DNA of 64,000 nt from Streptomyces cinerochromogenes (GCF_014648635.1 NZ_BMRM01000006.1:248001-312000), one strand, 5' to 3'; shown: positions 16,654 to 26,611, numbered from the stretch's first letter. Program-made: numbers and translations. The notes: generated from the sequence alone by a model not told the origin.

Positions 16654-17427
16654 TTACTGCGGCCCGTACCTGCGCCCCGTCCGGGAGCTGATCCCGCCCA
16701 GCAGCCCGCGCGGGGCCACCTTCACCAGCCCCATCAGCGCCTTGTACCGGGGGTCCGGGATGGACAGCGTCCTGCCGCGCGCGAGGTCGGCCAGGGCCGC
16801 CGCGACCAGCTTGTCCGCGTCCAGCCACATCCAGCCCGGGATGTTGTCCGTGCCCATGCCGGCCCGCTGGTGGAACTCGGTCCGCACGAACCCCGGGCAC
16901 AGTGCCATCAGCCGCACCCCGCTGCCCGCCAGGTCCTTCGCCGCGCCCTGGGTGAACTGCACGACCCACGCCTTGGACGCGCCGTACGTGCCGCGCGGGA
17001 CGAAGGCGGCCACCGAGGCGACGTTCACCACCCCGCCCCGGCCGCGCTCACGCATCGCCTCGGCCGCCGCCGACGTCAGCCGGAGCACCGCCTCGCAGTG
17101 CACCTTGAGCATCCGCAGCTCGTCCGCCATCGGCACTTCCAGATAGCGGCCCTTGTTGCCGAAACCGGCGTTGTTGACCAGCAGGTCGACCGCGTTCTTC
17201 CGGTCGCCGAGCCGCTCGGCGACCGCCTCGATGCCCTTGTCCTCGGCCAGGTCGGCGGTCAGCACCTCCACCTCGATGCCGTGCCGGTCGTGCAGTTCCG
17301 TCGCCTGCTCGCGCAGCCGTCCGGTGTCCCGTGCCACCAGGACGAGGTCGTGCCCGTCAGCCGCCAGCCGCCGCGCGAACGCGGCACCGATCCCCGCGGT
17401 CGATCCCGTAATCAGAGACGTTGTCAT
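16654..17427 (-). CDS. short-chain dehydrogenase/reductase
   Basis: 257 aa, classical SDR. The cofactor loop TGSTAGIG (7-14), the NNAG motif at about 85-88, catalytic Ser in VASVAAF (~140), and YGASK (Tyr and Lys of the catalytic triad, ~150) are all present. The residue pattern after the second strand (VLVARDTGRL, Arg) suggests NADP(H). The C-terminus VAPRGLLGGISSRTGRRYG and general layout resemble the DltE/YqjQ-type reductases, but the substrate cannot be read from sequence. The MOSC gene lies 76 bp upstream in the same orientation, the SnoaL gene 75 bp downstream. Confidence 0.92.
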   Translation of the reverse strand: MTTSLITGSTAGIGAAFARRLAADGHDLVLVARDTGRLREQATELHDRHGIEVEVLTADLAEDKGIEAVAERLGDRKNAVDLLVNNAGFGNKGRYLEVPMADELRMLKVHCEAVLRLTSAAAEAMRERGRGGVVNVASVAAFVPRGTYGASKAWVVQFTQGAAKDLAGSGVRLMALCPGFVRTEFHQRAGMGTDNIPGWMWLDADKLVAAALADLARGRTLSIPDPRYKALMGLVKVAPRGLLGGISSRTGRRYGPQ

Positions 17428-17503
17428 GGCCCAAGGGTAGTGACCCGGACCGACAGCTTCCGCTGCCCGCGCGCCCTGTCACCGACGGCGTCCTGACGGG
17501 TGG

Positions 17504-18172
17504 TCAGGCCCCGTGCCGCGCCACGTACTCCCGGGCCTGCGCCAGCGTCTCCGAGTGCAGCGCCTCGCCCGCCGCGAGCAGCCGCGGCAGCAGCTCCCGC
17601 TCGGTGGTGACCGCGCGGAACTGCATCGCCGCCGTCACCCCGTGGTCCGGACGGTGCACGATCTCCACCGGGTCGCCCGCCTGGATCTCACCCGGCTCGA
17701 TCACCCGGAGGTAGGCACCCGTTGCGCCCTTCTGTGTGAACCTCCTGACCCAGCCGCGCTCGCCCAGATGGCCCTGGAACGTGTTGCACGGGATGCGGCC
17801 CGAGGTCACCTCCAGCACCACCTCGGAACCGATCCGCCAGCGCTCGCCGATCAGCGCCCCCGAGACGTCCAGGCCGTCCGTCGTCAGGTTCTCGCCGAAG
17901 CAACCGTTGGCCAACGATCGGCCGAGTTCGCGCTCCCACGTGTCGAGGTCCTCGCGGGCGTACGCGTACACCGCCTGATCGTCCCCGCCGTGGTGGCGCA
18001 GGTGGCACACCGCGTCCCCGGCGAGTCCGCTCGCGCCGGTCCCCTTGGGCCCCGGCGCCGCCACCCGCACCGGCCCGTCGGCCGGGCGCTTGTCGATGCC
18101 GGTCAGGCCCTCCGGCTGGCTCGTGTACGGGACCTGCCGCGCGCTGCCCAGATTGACGGAAAGAAGCTTCAT
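17504..18172 (-). CDS. MOSC domain protein (YiiM-like)
   Basis: 222 aa from ATG 18172. MOSC domains carry sulfur on a conserved cysteine and occur in molybdenum-cofactor sulfurases and YiiM/YuaD-type reductases. GCFGENLTTDGLDV is the central MOSC motif and GRIPCNTFQG contains the conserved Cys. YAREDLDTWERELGR and a C-terminal three-helix extension (LPRLLAAGEALHSETLAQAREYVARHG) fit the YiiM family, which handles N-hydroxylated compounds in E. coli together with a Moco. A -10-like GATAAT (complement of 18214-18219) lies 42 bases upstream of the start. It is divergent from the LysR gene. Confidence 0.9.
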   Translation of the reverse strand: MKLLSVNLGSARQVPYTSQPEGLTGIDKRPADGPVRVAAPGPKGTGASGLAGDAVCHLRHHGGDDQAVYAYAREDLDTWERELGRSLANGCFGENLTTDGLDVSGALIGERWRIGSEVVLEVTSGRIPCNTFQGHLGERGWVRRFTQKGATGAYLRVIEPGEIQAGDPVEIVHRPDHGVTAAMQFRAVTTERELLPRLLAAGEALHSETLAQAREYVARHGA

Positions 18173-18252
18173 CCCCGCACGGTAAGCGATCCGGCCCCAA
18201 AGCGTCGACGCATTATCGGGCGCCCCACCCAAGGCTGCCTTATGCTCGACAG

Positions 18253-19161
18253 GTGATCGAGGCCCGTCATCTCCGCGTCCTGCGCGCCGTCGCCACCACC
18301 GGATCCTTCTCCGCGGCGGGGCGCCTGCTGGGCTGCACCCAGCCCGCCGTCAGCCAGCAGATGAAGGCCCTGGAGACCTCCGTCGGCACCCCGCTGCTGG
18401 TCCGCACCGGACGCGAGATGCGCCTCACCCAGGCCGGCGACGCCCTGGTCCGGCACGCCTCCGGCATCCTCGCCGGGCTCACCGCAGCCGAGGAGGAGGT
18501 CGCCGCCATCGCCGGCCTGCGCGCGGGCCGGGTCCGCCTGGTCTCCTTCCCCAGCGGCAGCTCCACCCTGGTCCCCACCGCCCTGGCCGCCCTGCGCGCC
18601 GCCCACCCCGGCACCCGCGTCTCCCTGGAGGAGGCCGAGCCCCCGAAGTCCGTCGAGCTGCTCCGGGAGGGCGACTGCGACCTGGCCCTGGCCTTCCGCT
18701 ACGAGGGGGCGGCGGCCGCCGAGGAATGGGACGACCTCGTCGTACGGCCCCTGCTGAGGGACCGGCTGGTCGCCCTGGTCCCCGAGCGGCACCGGCTCGC
18801 ACGCGCGGAGACCGTCGCCATCGGCGAACTGGCCGAGGAGCCCTGGATCGCGGGCTGCCCGCGCTGCCGCGGCCAGTTGATCGAGGTGTGCGAGGGGGCC
18901 GGGTTCACCCCGCGCATCGACTTCGCCACCGACGACTACCCGGCCGTGGTCGGGCTGGTCGGCGCGGGCCTCGGCGTCGCGGTGCTGCCCCAGCTGGCCG
19001 TGGAGTCGGTACGGCCGCGAGGCGTGCACACGGTCCGGCTGGAACCGGCGGTCCGGCGGGAGATCGTCGCCCTCACCCTGCCCGACCTGGCACAGGTGCC
19101 GGCCGTGTCGGCGACGCTGGAACAGCTGGCCCGGGCGGCACGGACGGCCGGGCGCGCGTAG
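18253..19161 (+). CDS. LysR-family transcriptional regulator
   Basis: 302 aa. The N-terminal winged helix-turn-helix (HLRVLRAVATTGSFSAAGRLLGCTQPAVSQQMKALE) is unmistakable; the effector domain shows GRVRLVSFPSGSSTLVPTALA and the hinge to the second subdomain. A Cys pair GCPRCRG in the effector domain (~200) may be redox or metal sensitive, but this is speculation. TATGCT at 18241-18246 lies six bases before the GTG, so the message is probably leaderless. LysR proteins usually control a divergent neighbour, here the MOSC-SDR-SnoaL run, across an 80-bp intergenic region. Confidence 0.92.
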   Translation: MIEARHLRVLRAVATTGSFSAAGRLLGCTQPAVSQQMKALETSVGTPLLVRTGREMRLTQAGDALVRHASGILAGLTAAEEEVAAIAGLRAGRVRLVSFPSGSSTLVPTALAALRAAHPGTRVSLEEAEPPKSVELLREGDCDLALAFRYEGAAAAEEWDDLVVRPLLRDRLVALVPERHRLARAETVAIGELAEEPWIAGCPRCRGQLIEVCEGAGFTPRIDFATDDYPAVVGLVGAGLGVAVLPQLAVESVRPRGVHTVRLEPAVRREIVALTLPDLAQVPAVSATLEQLARAARTAGRA

Positions 19162-19217
19162 GGGTACGGCGGGGGTGTGCGTAGTAGGGGTGCGGTGCGG
19201 GTGCGCGGCAGAGTCAT

Positions 19218-19237
19218 GGGCACGCGCGTGCGTGCCC
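19218..19237. terminator. bidirectional stem-loop between LysR gene and whiD
   Basis: GGGCACGC-GCGT-GCGTGCCC, a perfect eight-pair stem located between two convergent genes. Confidence 0.65.
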
Positions 19238-19279
19238 GGTAGGGAAGGAATGATCGCCCATGGGTGAAAAAACGTTCCT

Positions 19280-19609
19280 TCAGTGATCTGAGGCGGTGTC
19301 CCCGCTGGTGCTCGACGCCGCCACGAGGCGGTTGCGCGCCCGCCCCATCAATTCCTCACGCTCGTCCTCGGTCAGTCCGCCCCAGACCCCGTACGGCTCG
19401 CGCACCGCCAGAGCGTGCGCCGCGCACTCCGCACGGACCGGGCACCTCATGCAGACCTCCTTGGCCGAGTTCTCACGAGCGCTCCGAGCCGCCCCGCGCT
19501 CGCCCTCCGGGTGGAAGAAGAGCGAGCTGTCCACCCCGCGGCAGGCAGCCAGCAGCTGCCAGTCCCACAGGTCCGCGTTCGGTCCGGGAAGGCGGGAGAA
19601 ATCTGCCAT
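19280..19609 (-). CDS. whiD: WhiB-like [4Fe-4S] sporulation regulator WhiD
   Basis: 109 aa. The four iron-sulfur cysteines are C23, C53, C56 and C62 (CX29CX2CX5C), the same positions known for WhiD of S. coelicolor. The GVWGG turn is at 74-78, followed by a basic helix (GRARNRLVA) for DNA contact. WhiD is needed for late sporulation (spore septation and wall maturation); WhiB-like proteins bind region 4 of the principal sigma factor and change its promoter choice, and the cluster is O2/NO sensitive. Location next to bldM is the conserved position of whiD. Start ATG 19609 has AGGGG upstream. Confidence 0.95.
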   Translation of the reverse strand: MADFSRLPGPNADLWDWQLLAACRGVDSSLFFHPEGERGAARSARENSAKEVCMRCPVRAECAAHALAVREPYGVWGGLTEDEREELMGRARNRLVAASSTSGDTASDH

Positions 19610-19685
19610 TACGTGACCCCTTGTCGCCGTTCTGGGCGGATACGGTGCCAACGACCGTACATCTCCGGTCTAAGGAGATGAAAAT

Positions 19686-19814
19686 ATGACTCATTGCGAA
19701 TCTAGCTCCGGACACTGCGAAACGGGAAGAAAAGGGGCCGAATGGGGCATAGGTTGTGATGAAAAGTTGAGAGTCCGTCGGGCATGTCTGCACCGTGTCG
19801 GTGCCGTCACGTAG
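19686..19814 (+). CDS. candidate 42-residue Cys-containing small ORF between whiD and bldM
   Basis: AAGGAG eight bases before ATG 19686 makes an excellent ribosome-binding site. The 42-codon frame ends at TAG 19812-19814. It encodes Cys at 4, 11, 24 and 34 and is much less G+C-rich than neighbouring genes, with A/T at many third positions. It lies in the divergent control region of whiD and bldM, whose own low G+C could create such a frame by chance, so translation is unproven. No family is recognised. Confidence 0.25.
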   Translation: MTHCESSSGHCETGRKGAEWGIGCDEKLRVRRACLHRVGAVT

Positions 19815-19838
19815 AGTGCCGAAGACGGCACGCGGAGC

Positions 19839-19866
19839 CGTAACTCTTTCGAGTGACCGTCGTTGA
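19839..19866 (+). promoter_or_regulatory. σBldN-dependent bldM promoter
   Basis: CGTAAC (19839-19844), exactly 16 bp, CGTTGA (19861-19866). This is the consensus for the ECF sigma factor σBldN, which is known to drive bldM in Streptomyces. Predicted start is near 19873, giving a ~118-nt leader before the bldM ATG. It is the strongest regulatory match in the 381-bp whiD-bldM gap. Confidence 0.9.
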
Positions 19867-19990
19867 GAGTGCGGAGGCGGTTGAAGACACAAGCGCTCGG
19901 GCAGGCGTCCGAGACGGTCGACCGCACAGGTGACGATTCCGTACCAGCCTGGAGGCTCAAGGTGACGCGCATCAGCTGCGGAGGGCGGTC

Positions 19991-20602
19991 ATGACATCCG
20001 TCCTCGTCTGCGACGACTCCCCGCTTGCCCGAGAAGCGCTGCGCCGCGCGGTCGCGACCGTGCCCGGTGTCGAGCGTGTGACGACGGCGGCCAACGGCGA
20101 GGAAGTCCTCCGCCGCTGGGGCGCCGACCGCTCCGACCTCATCCTGATGGACGTGCGCATGCCCGGTCTGGGCGGCGTCGAGACCGTGCGCCGGCTGCTG
20201 TCGGCCGACCCGGGCGCGCGGATCATCATGCTCACGGTCGCCGAGGACCTCGACGGCGTGGCCCTCGCGGTCGCCGCCGGAGCCCGTGGCTACCTGCACA
20301 AGGACGCCTCGCGCGCGGAGCTGCGGGCCACGGTGACACAGGCGCTCGCCGACCCGACCTGGCGGCTCGCCCCGCGCCGGCTGCGCTCGGCCGAGATGGG
20401 CGCCGCGCCCACGCTCACCGCGCGCGAGATCCAGGTCCTGGAGGGCATGAGCCACGGCCGCTCGAACGCCGAGATCGGCCGTGAGCTGTTCCTCTCCGAG
20501 GACACCGTCAAGACGCACGCGCGGCGCCTGTTCAAGAAGCTCGGCGCCTCCGACCGGGCCCACGCGGTGGCCCTCGGCTTCCGCTGGGGACTGGTCCGGT
20601 AA
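19991..20602 (+). CDS. bldM: developmental response regulator BldM
   Basis: 203 aa. Receiver domain (1-~120) with the acidic pair D8-D9 and D54 at the phosphorylation position, and GYLHKDAS with the conserved Lys. A LuxR/FixJ-type helix-turn-helix follows (LTAREIQVLEGMSHGRSNAEIGRELFLSEDTVKTHARRLFKKLG). BldM is an atypical response regulator that works without phosphorylation. As a homodimer it switches on early developmental genes, and as a heterodimer with WhiI it switches on late sporulation genes. No histidine kinase is adjacent, as expected. ATG 19991 has GGAGGG six bases upstream; a GTG at 19961 is less likely. Expression is under σBldN (19839-19866). Confidence 0.96.
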   Translation: MTSVLVCDDSPLAREALRRAVATVPGVERVTTAANGEEVLRRWGADRSDLILMDVRMPGLGGVETVRRLLSADPGARIIMLTVAEDLDGVALAVAAGARGYLHKDASRAELRATVTQALADPTWRLAPRRLRSAEMGAAPTLTAREIQVLEGMSHGRSNAEIGRELFLSEDTVKTHARRLFKKLGASDRAHAVALGFRWGLVR

Positions 20603-20639
20603 CCGGTGCGAGGCCCTGCGGGCCGCCCGGCACCGACGG

Positions 20640-20811
20640 CCGCCACCCGGCGGACGCGGCGTGCGCCGCGGACCGGCGCCGTTACCGTCCGGCGGACGCG
20701 GTGCGCACCGTGGGCCGATGCCGTCGTCGTCCGGCGGGCGTGGCTCGCGCTGCGGGCTGTCGTCGTCGTCCGGCGGACGCGGTGTCCACTGCGGACCGAC
20801 GCCGTCACCGC
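20640..20811. repeat. 42-bp tandem repeat array downstream of bldM
   Basis: Four degenerate units beginning CGGACGCGG or CGGGCGTGG, with lengths 42, 42, 39 and 42 bp. All are multiples of three, so both strands keep open frames that translate to low-complexity GGRG/PRPPD-type peptides. With the second array at 21182 this occupies the 907-bp bldM-sigma gap (20603-21509), in which I see no gene with a ribosome-binding site. Confidence 0.75.
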
Positions 20812-21181
20812 CCGGCCCCGCTCCCGCCCGGTGCTCCCGCCCGGGCGGCCTGCCGACCCACCGGTGGCCCGGCCCGCACCGGACGGCATGGCGCGGTCGC
20901 GGGCCGGCCGCGGTCCGGCGCGCCGGTACGGCACCGCTTGCCCGGGGCCCCGGAGCGCTCCGGCAGGTCGCGGAGAGCCGTGCGGACTCCGGTCCGGCGT
21001 GGCTCTTCGGTGTCCGTGTGCGCTCGGGTCCGGCGCGACGCGCGTGCCCTGGGCGCGCTCTGACCGGATCCTGCCTTGATAGGGGCCCGGCAGGCCGTGC
21101 CGACGACGCCGGGGCGCGTCCCTCGAACCGCCCGGAGGAGCGTGCCGGGCAGTGAACCCTCCTGGGGCACGTCATCGCCGT

Positions 21182-21280
21182 ACGCGCGGACAGGCGGGCC
21201 CCGGTTCCGGTCGTGCGCGCGGACAGGTGGCCTTGGGATTCGGTGGTGCGCGCGGACCGGTGGCCCCGGGATTCGGTCGT
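21182..21280. repeat. three 33-bp tandem repeats
   Basis: Units at 21182-21214, 21215-21247 and 21248-21280 share GCGCGCGGACMGG...GGGATTCGGTSGT; units 2 and 3 differ at few positions. It lies in non-coding sequence 230 bp before the sigma-factor gene. Confidence 0.8.
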
Positions 21281-21509
21281 ACGTGCCGTGCGGCGGAGGC
21301 TCCGGCGCACGGCGGTGTCCATCGGCGCACGAAAGCGCCTCATCATGTGCGCCCGTGCGCCGGCGCGCGACCCCCGGGAGCCCCCTGGAGGGACGGGTGC
21401 AAGGCGGCCCGCCGGACGCGCGCTGCTCGTTTCGGCGCGGATGCCGCATCCTTGAGATGTGGAGTCTCTCGGGGACGAGTCGGTCGAGCGGAAGGGGAGG
21501 GCGCAGGGG

Positions 21510-22187
21510 ATGAGTGCCGGCGCACCTGCTCATAACGCTTCGGTGCACAACCACGAACACGATGCGACGGACCGGACGGCCGCAGGGCACCATGGACCGA
21601 TGCGCGACGACGAGGCGGGCACGGCCCAGGGGGCGTTCGGTGCGCTCGTGCATCGTGCCGTCGACGGGGACGAGCAGGCCACGCACGACCTGCTCGCGCA
21701 CGTCCACCCGCTGGCGCTGCGCTACTGCCGCACCCGGCTGTCCCGGCTCCCCGGCGACGCGCGGCACTTCGTGGAGGACCTGGCCCAGGAGGTCTGCGTG
21801 GCGGTCCTCCTCGCCCTGCCCCGCTACCGCGACACCGGCCGCCCCTTCGAGGCGTTCGTCTTCGCCATCGCCTCGCACAAGGTCGCCGACCTCCAGCGCG
21901 CGGCGATGCGCCACCCCGGGTCGACCGCGGTGCCGTCCGACGAGATGCCCGAGCGGCCCGACGACTCCCTCGGCCCCGAGGAGCGCGCCCTGCTCAGCAG
22001 CGACGCCGAGTGGGCCAAGAAACTGCTGGCCAACCTGCCGGAGAACCAGCGCGAGCTGCTCCTGCTGCGCATCGCCGTGGGCTTGACCGCGGAGGAGACG
22101 GGGCAGATGTTGGGAATGTCACCCGGTGCGGTCCGCGTTGCCCAGCACCGGGCCCTGAGCCGCCTCAGGGCGCTCGCCGAACAGTAA
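21510..22187 (+). CDS. sigD: ECF sigma factor, SigD type
   Basis: 225 aa from ATG 21510. Region 2 is clear ([54 protein letters not shown]), and region 4 reads [47 protein letters not shown]. The [12 protein letters not shown] and HKVAD blocks match M. tuberculosis SigD, and the position before guaB is the same in both genera. A His-rich extension of ~45 residues precedes region 2 (several H residues between 8 and 45); it could be metal binding or an artefact of an over-long start. GTG at 21459 would lengthen it by 17 residues. In M. tuberculosis SigD is linked to stringent response and nutrient limitation; its role in Streptomyces is little known. Confidence 0.9.
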   Translation: MSAGAPAHNASVHNHEHDATDRTAAGHHGPMRDDEAGTAQGAFGALVHRAVDGDEQATHDLLAHVHPLALRYCRTRLSRLPGDARHFVEDLAQEVCVAVLLALPRYRDTGRPFEAFVFAIASHKVADLQRAAMRHPGSTAVPSDEMPERPDDSLGPEERALLSSDAEWAKKLLANLPENQRELLLLRIAVGLTAEETGQMLGMSPGAVRVAQHRALSRLRALAEQ

Positions 22188-22308
22188 TCCCCGTGTGCGG
22201 AGCCGCCGTAGCTCCTCCGCTGAACAGGTGCGCCGCCGTTTCCGTACGAACATACGAAGTCGCAAGCGACCCCGTACCGTGGAATTTGCTAGCGACGCTT
22301 CCCGTTAG

Positions 22309-23859
<1,551 letters not shown>

Positions 23860-23907
23860 CTCTCAGGCAGGACGTGCACGCGCCCACGCGTGTGTGCGGC
23901 TCGTACA

Positions 23908-23936
23908 CGGCGGTCCCGGAGCATCCGGGGCCGCCG
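23908..23936 (+). terminator. guaB terminator
   Basis: CGGCGG-T-CCCGG, loop AGCAT, CCGGG-G-CCGCCG: an eleven-pair stem with a single central mismatch, followed by TTGT. It lies 49 bases after the guaB stop and 60 bases before guaB3. Confidence 0.8.
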
Positions 23937-23995
23937 TTGTCGTGCCCGTCGGCGATACTGGAAGGCGCTGCAACGCATAGGGAAAGGCCACCAAC

Positions 23996-25120
23996 GTGAC
24001 TGAGATCGAGATCGGGCGCGGCAAGCGCGGCCGCCGGGCGTACGCCTTCGACGACATCGCCGTCGTCCCCAGCCGCCGTACGCGGGACCCGAAGGAGGTC
24101 TCGATCGCCTGGCAGATCGACGCCTACCGCTTCGAGCTGCCGTTCCTGGCCGCCCCCATGGACTCCGTGGTCTCCCCGGCCACCGCGATCCGCATCGGCG
24201 AGCTGGGCGGCCTCGGCGTGCTGAACCTCGAAGGCCTGTGGACGCGGTACGAGGACCCGCAGCCGCTGCTCGACGAGGTCTCCGAGCTGCCCGCCGAGCA
24301 GGCGACCCGCCGCCTCCAGGAGATCTACGCGGCGCCGATCAAGGAGGAGCTGATCGGCGCCCGCATCAAGGAGGTCCGCGACTCCGGCGTGGTCACCGCC
24401 GCCGCGCTGTCCCCGCAGCGCACCGCCCAGTTCTCCAAGGCGGTCGTGGACGCGGGCGTGGACATCTTCGTCATCCGGGGCACGACGGTCTCGGCCGAGC
24501 ACGTCTCCTCCTCGCACGAGCCGCTGAACCTGAAGCAGTTCATCTACGAGCTGGACGTCCCGGTGATCGTCGGCGGCTGCGCCACCTACACGGCGGCCCT
24601 GCACCTGATGCGCACCGGCGCCGCGGGTGTGCTCGTGGGCTTCGGCGGCGGCGCCGCGCACACCACGCGCAACGTGCTCGGCATCCAGGTCCCGATGGCC
24701 ACGGCCGTCGCCGACGTGGCGGCGGCCCGCCGTGACTACATGGACGAGTCCGGCGGCCGGTACGTGCACGTGATCGCGGACGGCGGCGTCGGCTGGTCCG
24801 GCGACCTGCCCAAGGCGATCGCCTGCGGCGCCGACGCGGTCATGATGGGCTCCCCGCTGGCCCGCGGCACGGACGCGCCCGGCAAGGGTCACCACTGGGG
24901 CATGGAGGCGGTCAACGAGGAGCTGCCCCGCGGCCAGAAGGTCGACCTCGGCACGGTCGGCACGATCGAGGAGATCCTCACCGGCCCGTCCCACACCCCG
25001 GACGGCTCGATGAACTTCTTCGGCGCCCTGCGCCGCGCCATGGCCACCACCGGCTACAGCGAGCTGAAGGAGTTCCAGCGGGTCGAGGTGACGGTGGCGG
25101 ACAGCCAGCACCGGCGGTAG
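23996..25120 (+). CDS. guaB3: GuaB3 family IMP dehydrogenase-related protein (GMP reductase-like)
   Basis: 374 aa from GTG 23996. It begins TEIEIGRGKRGRRAYAFDDIAVVPSRRTRDP, characteristic of actinobacterial GuaB3. It has the IMPDH barrel (PFLAAPMDSVVSPATAIRIGELGGLGVLNLEGL) but no CBS domains. The catalytic-loop region is replaced by a shorter stretch (VGFGGGAAHTTRNVLG), in which no Cys stands at the IMPDH position. The homologous M. tuberculosis Rv3410c is not a functional IMPDH; a GMP reductase or regulatory role has been proposed. It follows guaB but is separated by a terminator, so it may have its own promoter. Confidence 0.93.
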   Translation: MTEIEIGRGKRGRRAYAFDDIAVVPSRRTRDPKEVSIAWQIDAYRFELPFLAAPMDSVVSPATAIRIGELGGLGVLNLEGLWTRYEDPQPLLDEVSELPAEQATRRLQEIYAAPIKEELIGARIKEVRDSGVVTAAALSPQRTAQFSKAVVDAGVDIFVIRGTTVSAEHVSSSHEPLNLKQFIYELDVPVIVGGCATYTAALHLMRTGAAGVLVGFGGGAAHTTRNVLGIQVPMATAVADVAAARRDYMDESGGRYVHVIADGGVGWSGDLPKAIACGADAVMMGSPLARGTDAPGKGHHWGMEAVNEELPRGQKVDLGTVGTIEEILTGPSHTPDGSMNFFGALRRAMATTGYSELKEFQRVEVTVADSQHRR

Positions 25121-25146
25121 TCGCCGGGACGGTCGCCACGACGCCT

Positions 25147-25183
25147 GAAGGGCCGGTCGTCCGAGTGGACGACCGGCCCTTTC
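25147..25183 (+). terminator. guaB3 terminator
   Basis: GAAGGGCCGGTCGTCC-GAGT-GGACGACCGGCCCTTTC, a perfect stem of at least 15 pairs. The next 219 bases (25184-25402) hold no gene or motif I can support. Confidence 0.9.
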
Positions 25184-25402
25184 GCATGCCCGGGTGCGGC
25201 CGAGCGGGCCGTGCTGGGGGGTGCGTTGTGCGGAGGGGGTGCCCATGGGACGCCACCGCAAGCCCACCCACTGGGACCGCTCGCTTCCCCGGAGCCTGCC
25301 GCAGTGGCCTCTGCGGTGGGCGGCTCCACCTGTCCCCAAGGTGCCGGGGCCGATTCCCCCACGCCGCCAGCCCTCAGCCCCCACACCACCACGCGCCCCC
25401 CT

Positions 25403-26611
25403 TCACAACCGATGCGCCGCTCCCGTGGGCGTGGCCCCCCGGGTGTCCAGCAGCAGCTGGGCCTTCACCGAGAGTCCCTGCAGGTCGTACGTCCGGTGCT
25501 GCTGGAGCAGGATCGTGAGGTCGGCGTCGGCCGCCGCCTCGTAGAAGGAGTCCGCGCGGGGCACGGGCCGGTCCAGGACGCTCCACGCGGGCACGTAGGG
25601 GTCGTGGTAGCTGACGGCCGCGCCCAGGCCCATCAGCCGTGTGGCGATCTCCTGGGCGGGGGTGCCCTGGAGGTCGGCGAGGTCGGGCTTGTAGGTGACG
25701 CCGAGGAGCAGGACGCGGGCCCCGCGCGCGGACTTGCCGTGCTCGTTGAGGAGCGTGGCCGCGCGCTGGACGACGTACCGGGGCATCCGGCTGTTGACCT
25801 GCTGCGCCAGCTCGACCATGCGCAGGGTGCGGGTGGCGTGCCCGGTCAGGTCCTGCGGCACCCCGTGCCCGCCGACGCCCGGTCCCGGACGGAACGCCTG
25901 GAAGCCGAAGGGCTTGGTCTCCGCGCAGCGGATGACGTCCCACAGGTCGACGCCCAGCTCGTGGCAGAGGACGGCCATCTCGTTGACCAGCGCGATGTTG
26001 ACGTGCCGGAAGTTGGTCTCCAGCAGCTGCACGGCCTCCGCCTCGCGCAGGCCACGCGCGCGTACCACCTTGTCGGTGAGCCGGCCGTAGAACGCGGCGG
26101 CCGACTCGGTGCAGGCGGGGGTGAGGCCGCCGATGACCTTCGGGGTGCCGGCCGGGGTGTGGTCGCGGCTGCCGGGGTCGACCCGGCTGGGGGCGTAGGC
26201 GAGGTGGAAGTCGCGGCCGGCGCGCAGCCCCGAGCCCTCCTCCAGCAGCGGGCGCAGGAACTCCTCCGTCGTTCCGGGGAGCACGGGCGACTCCAGGATG
26301 ACCGTGGTGTGCGGGCGCAGGCGTGCGGCCAGGGTGCGGGCGGCCGACTCGACCTGGGTGAGGTCGAGGGCGCCGTCGGCGCCGCGCGGGGTGGGCGCGC
26401 AGATCACCGCGGTGCGCACCCTGCCGAGCTGGGCCGCGTCGGTGACGGGCCGGAATCCGGCGGAGTGCATCCGGCGCAGCTCCGCCGGGCTGAGCGAGCC
26501 GGCCTCGGGGCCGGTGGCATAGCCGACCGTGGCGATGCCGGCGGCGACGGCGGCCTGGGCGAGCGGCAAGCCGTAGGGACCGAGTCCGATGACGGCGAGG
26601 TCTGCGGGCAT
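25403..26611 (-). CDS. UDP-glucose/UDP-ManNAc dehydrogenase family protein lacking catalytic residues (probable pseudoenzyme)
   Basis: 402 aa. The N-terminal Rossmann domain (LAVIGLGPYGLPLAQAAVAAG), the long central helix (ETNFRHVNIALVNEMAVLCHELGVD) and the C-terminal UDP-binding Rossmann domain (VLLLGVTYKPDLADLQGTPAQEIATRL) identify the UDP-sugar dehydrogenase family, closest in style to WecC. However, the catalytic Cys of GGHCxP is Gly250 (GPGVGGHGVPQD). The active-site Lys of the AKLLENT motif is Gln and its Asn is Thr (VQLLETNF). The Thr of STVPPGT is Pro (ESPVLPGTT), and the Glu of SPER is Ser (YAPSRVDPG). The frame is intact and well conserved otherwise, so it is not a decaying gene. 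It stands alone, divergent from glpD; a sugar-nucleotide-binding or redox-sensing role is conceivable. Confidence 0.85.
   Translation of the reverse strand: MPADLAVIGLGPYGLPLAQAAVAAGIATVGYATGPEAGSLSPAELRRMHSAGFRPVTDAAQLGRVRTAVICAPTPRGADGALDLTQVESAARTLAARLRPHTTVILESPVLPGTTEEFLRPLLEEGSGLRAGRDFHLAYAPSRVDPGSRDHTPAGTPKVIGGLTPACTESAAAFYGRLTDKVVRARGLREAEAVQLLETNFRHVNIALVNEMAVLCHELGVDLWDVIRCAETKPFGFQAFRPGPGVGGHGVPQDLTGHATRTLRMVELAQQVNSRMPRYVVQRAATLLNEHGKSARGARVLLLGVTYKPDLADLQGTPAQEIATRLMGLGAAVSYHDPYVPAWSVLDRPVPRADSFYEAAADADLTILLQQHRTYDLQGLSVKAQLLLDTRGATPTGAAHRL

Noticed and set aside
18213..18246. GCATTAT and TTATGC as arms of a LysR operator
   Set aside because: They are better explained as the -10 elements of the two divergent promoters; the dyad is imperfect and lacks the T-N11-A form.
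19691..21346. 551-codon minus-strand frame opposite bldM and its downstream repeats
   Set aside because: Low-complexity repeat translation overlapping bldM antisense, with no start signal.
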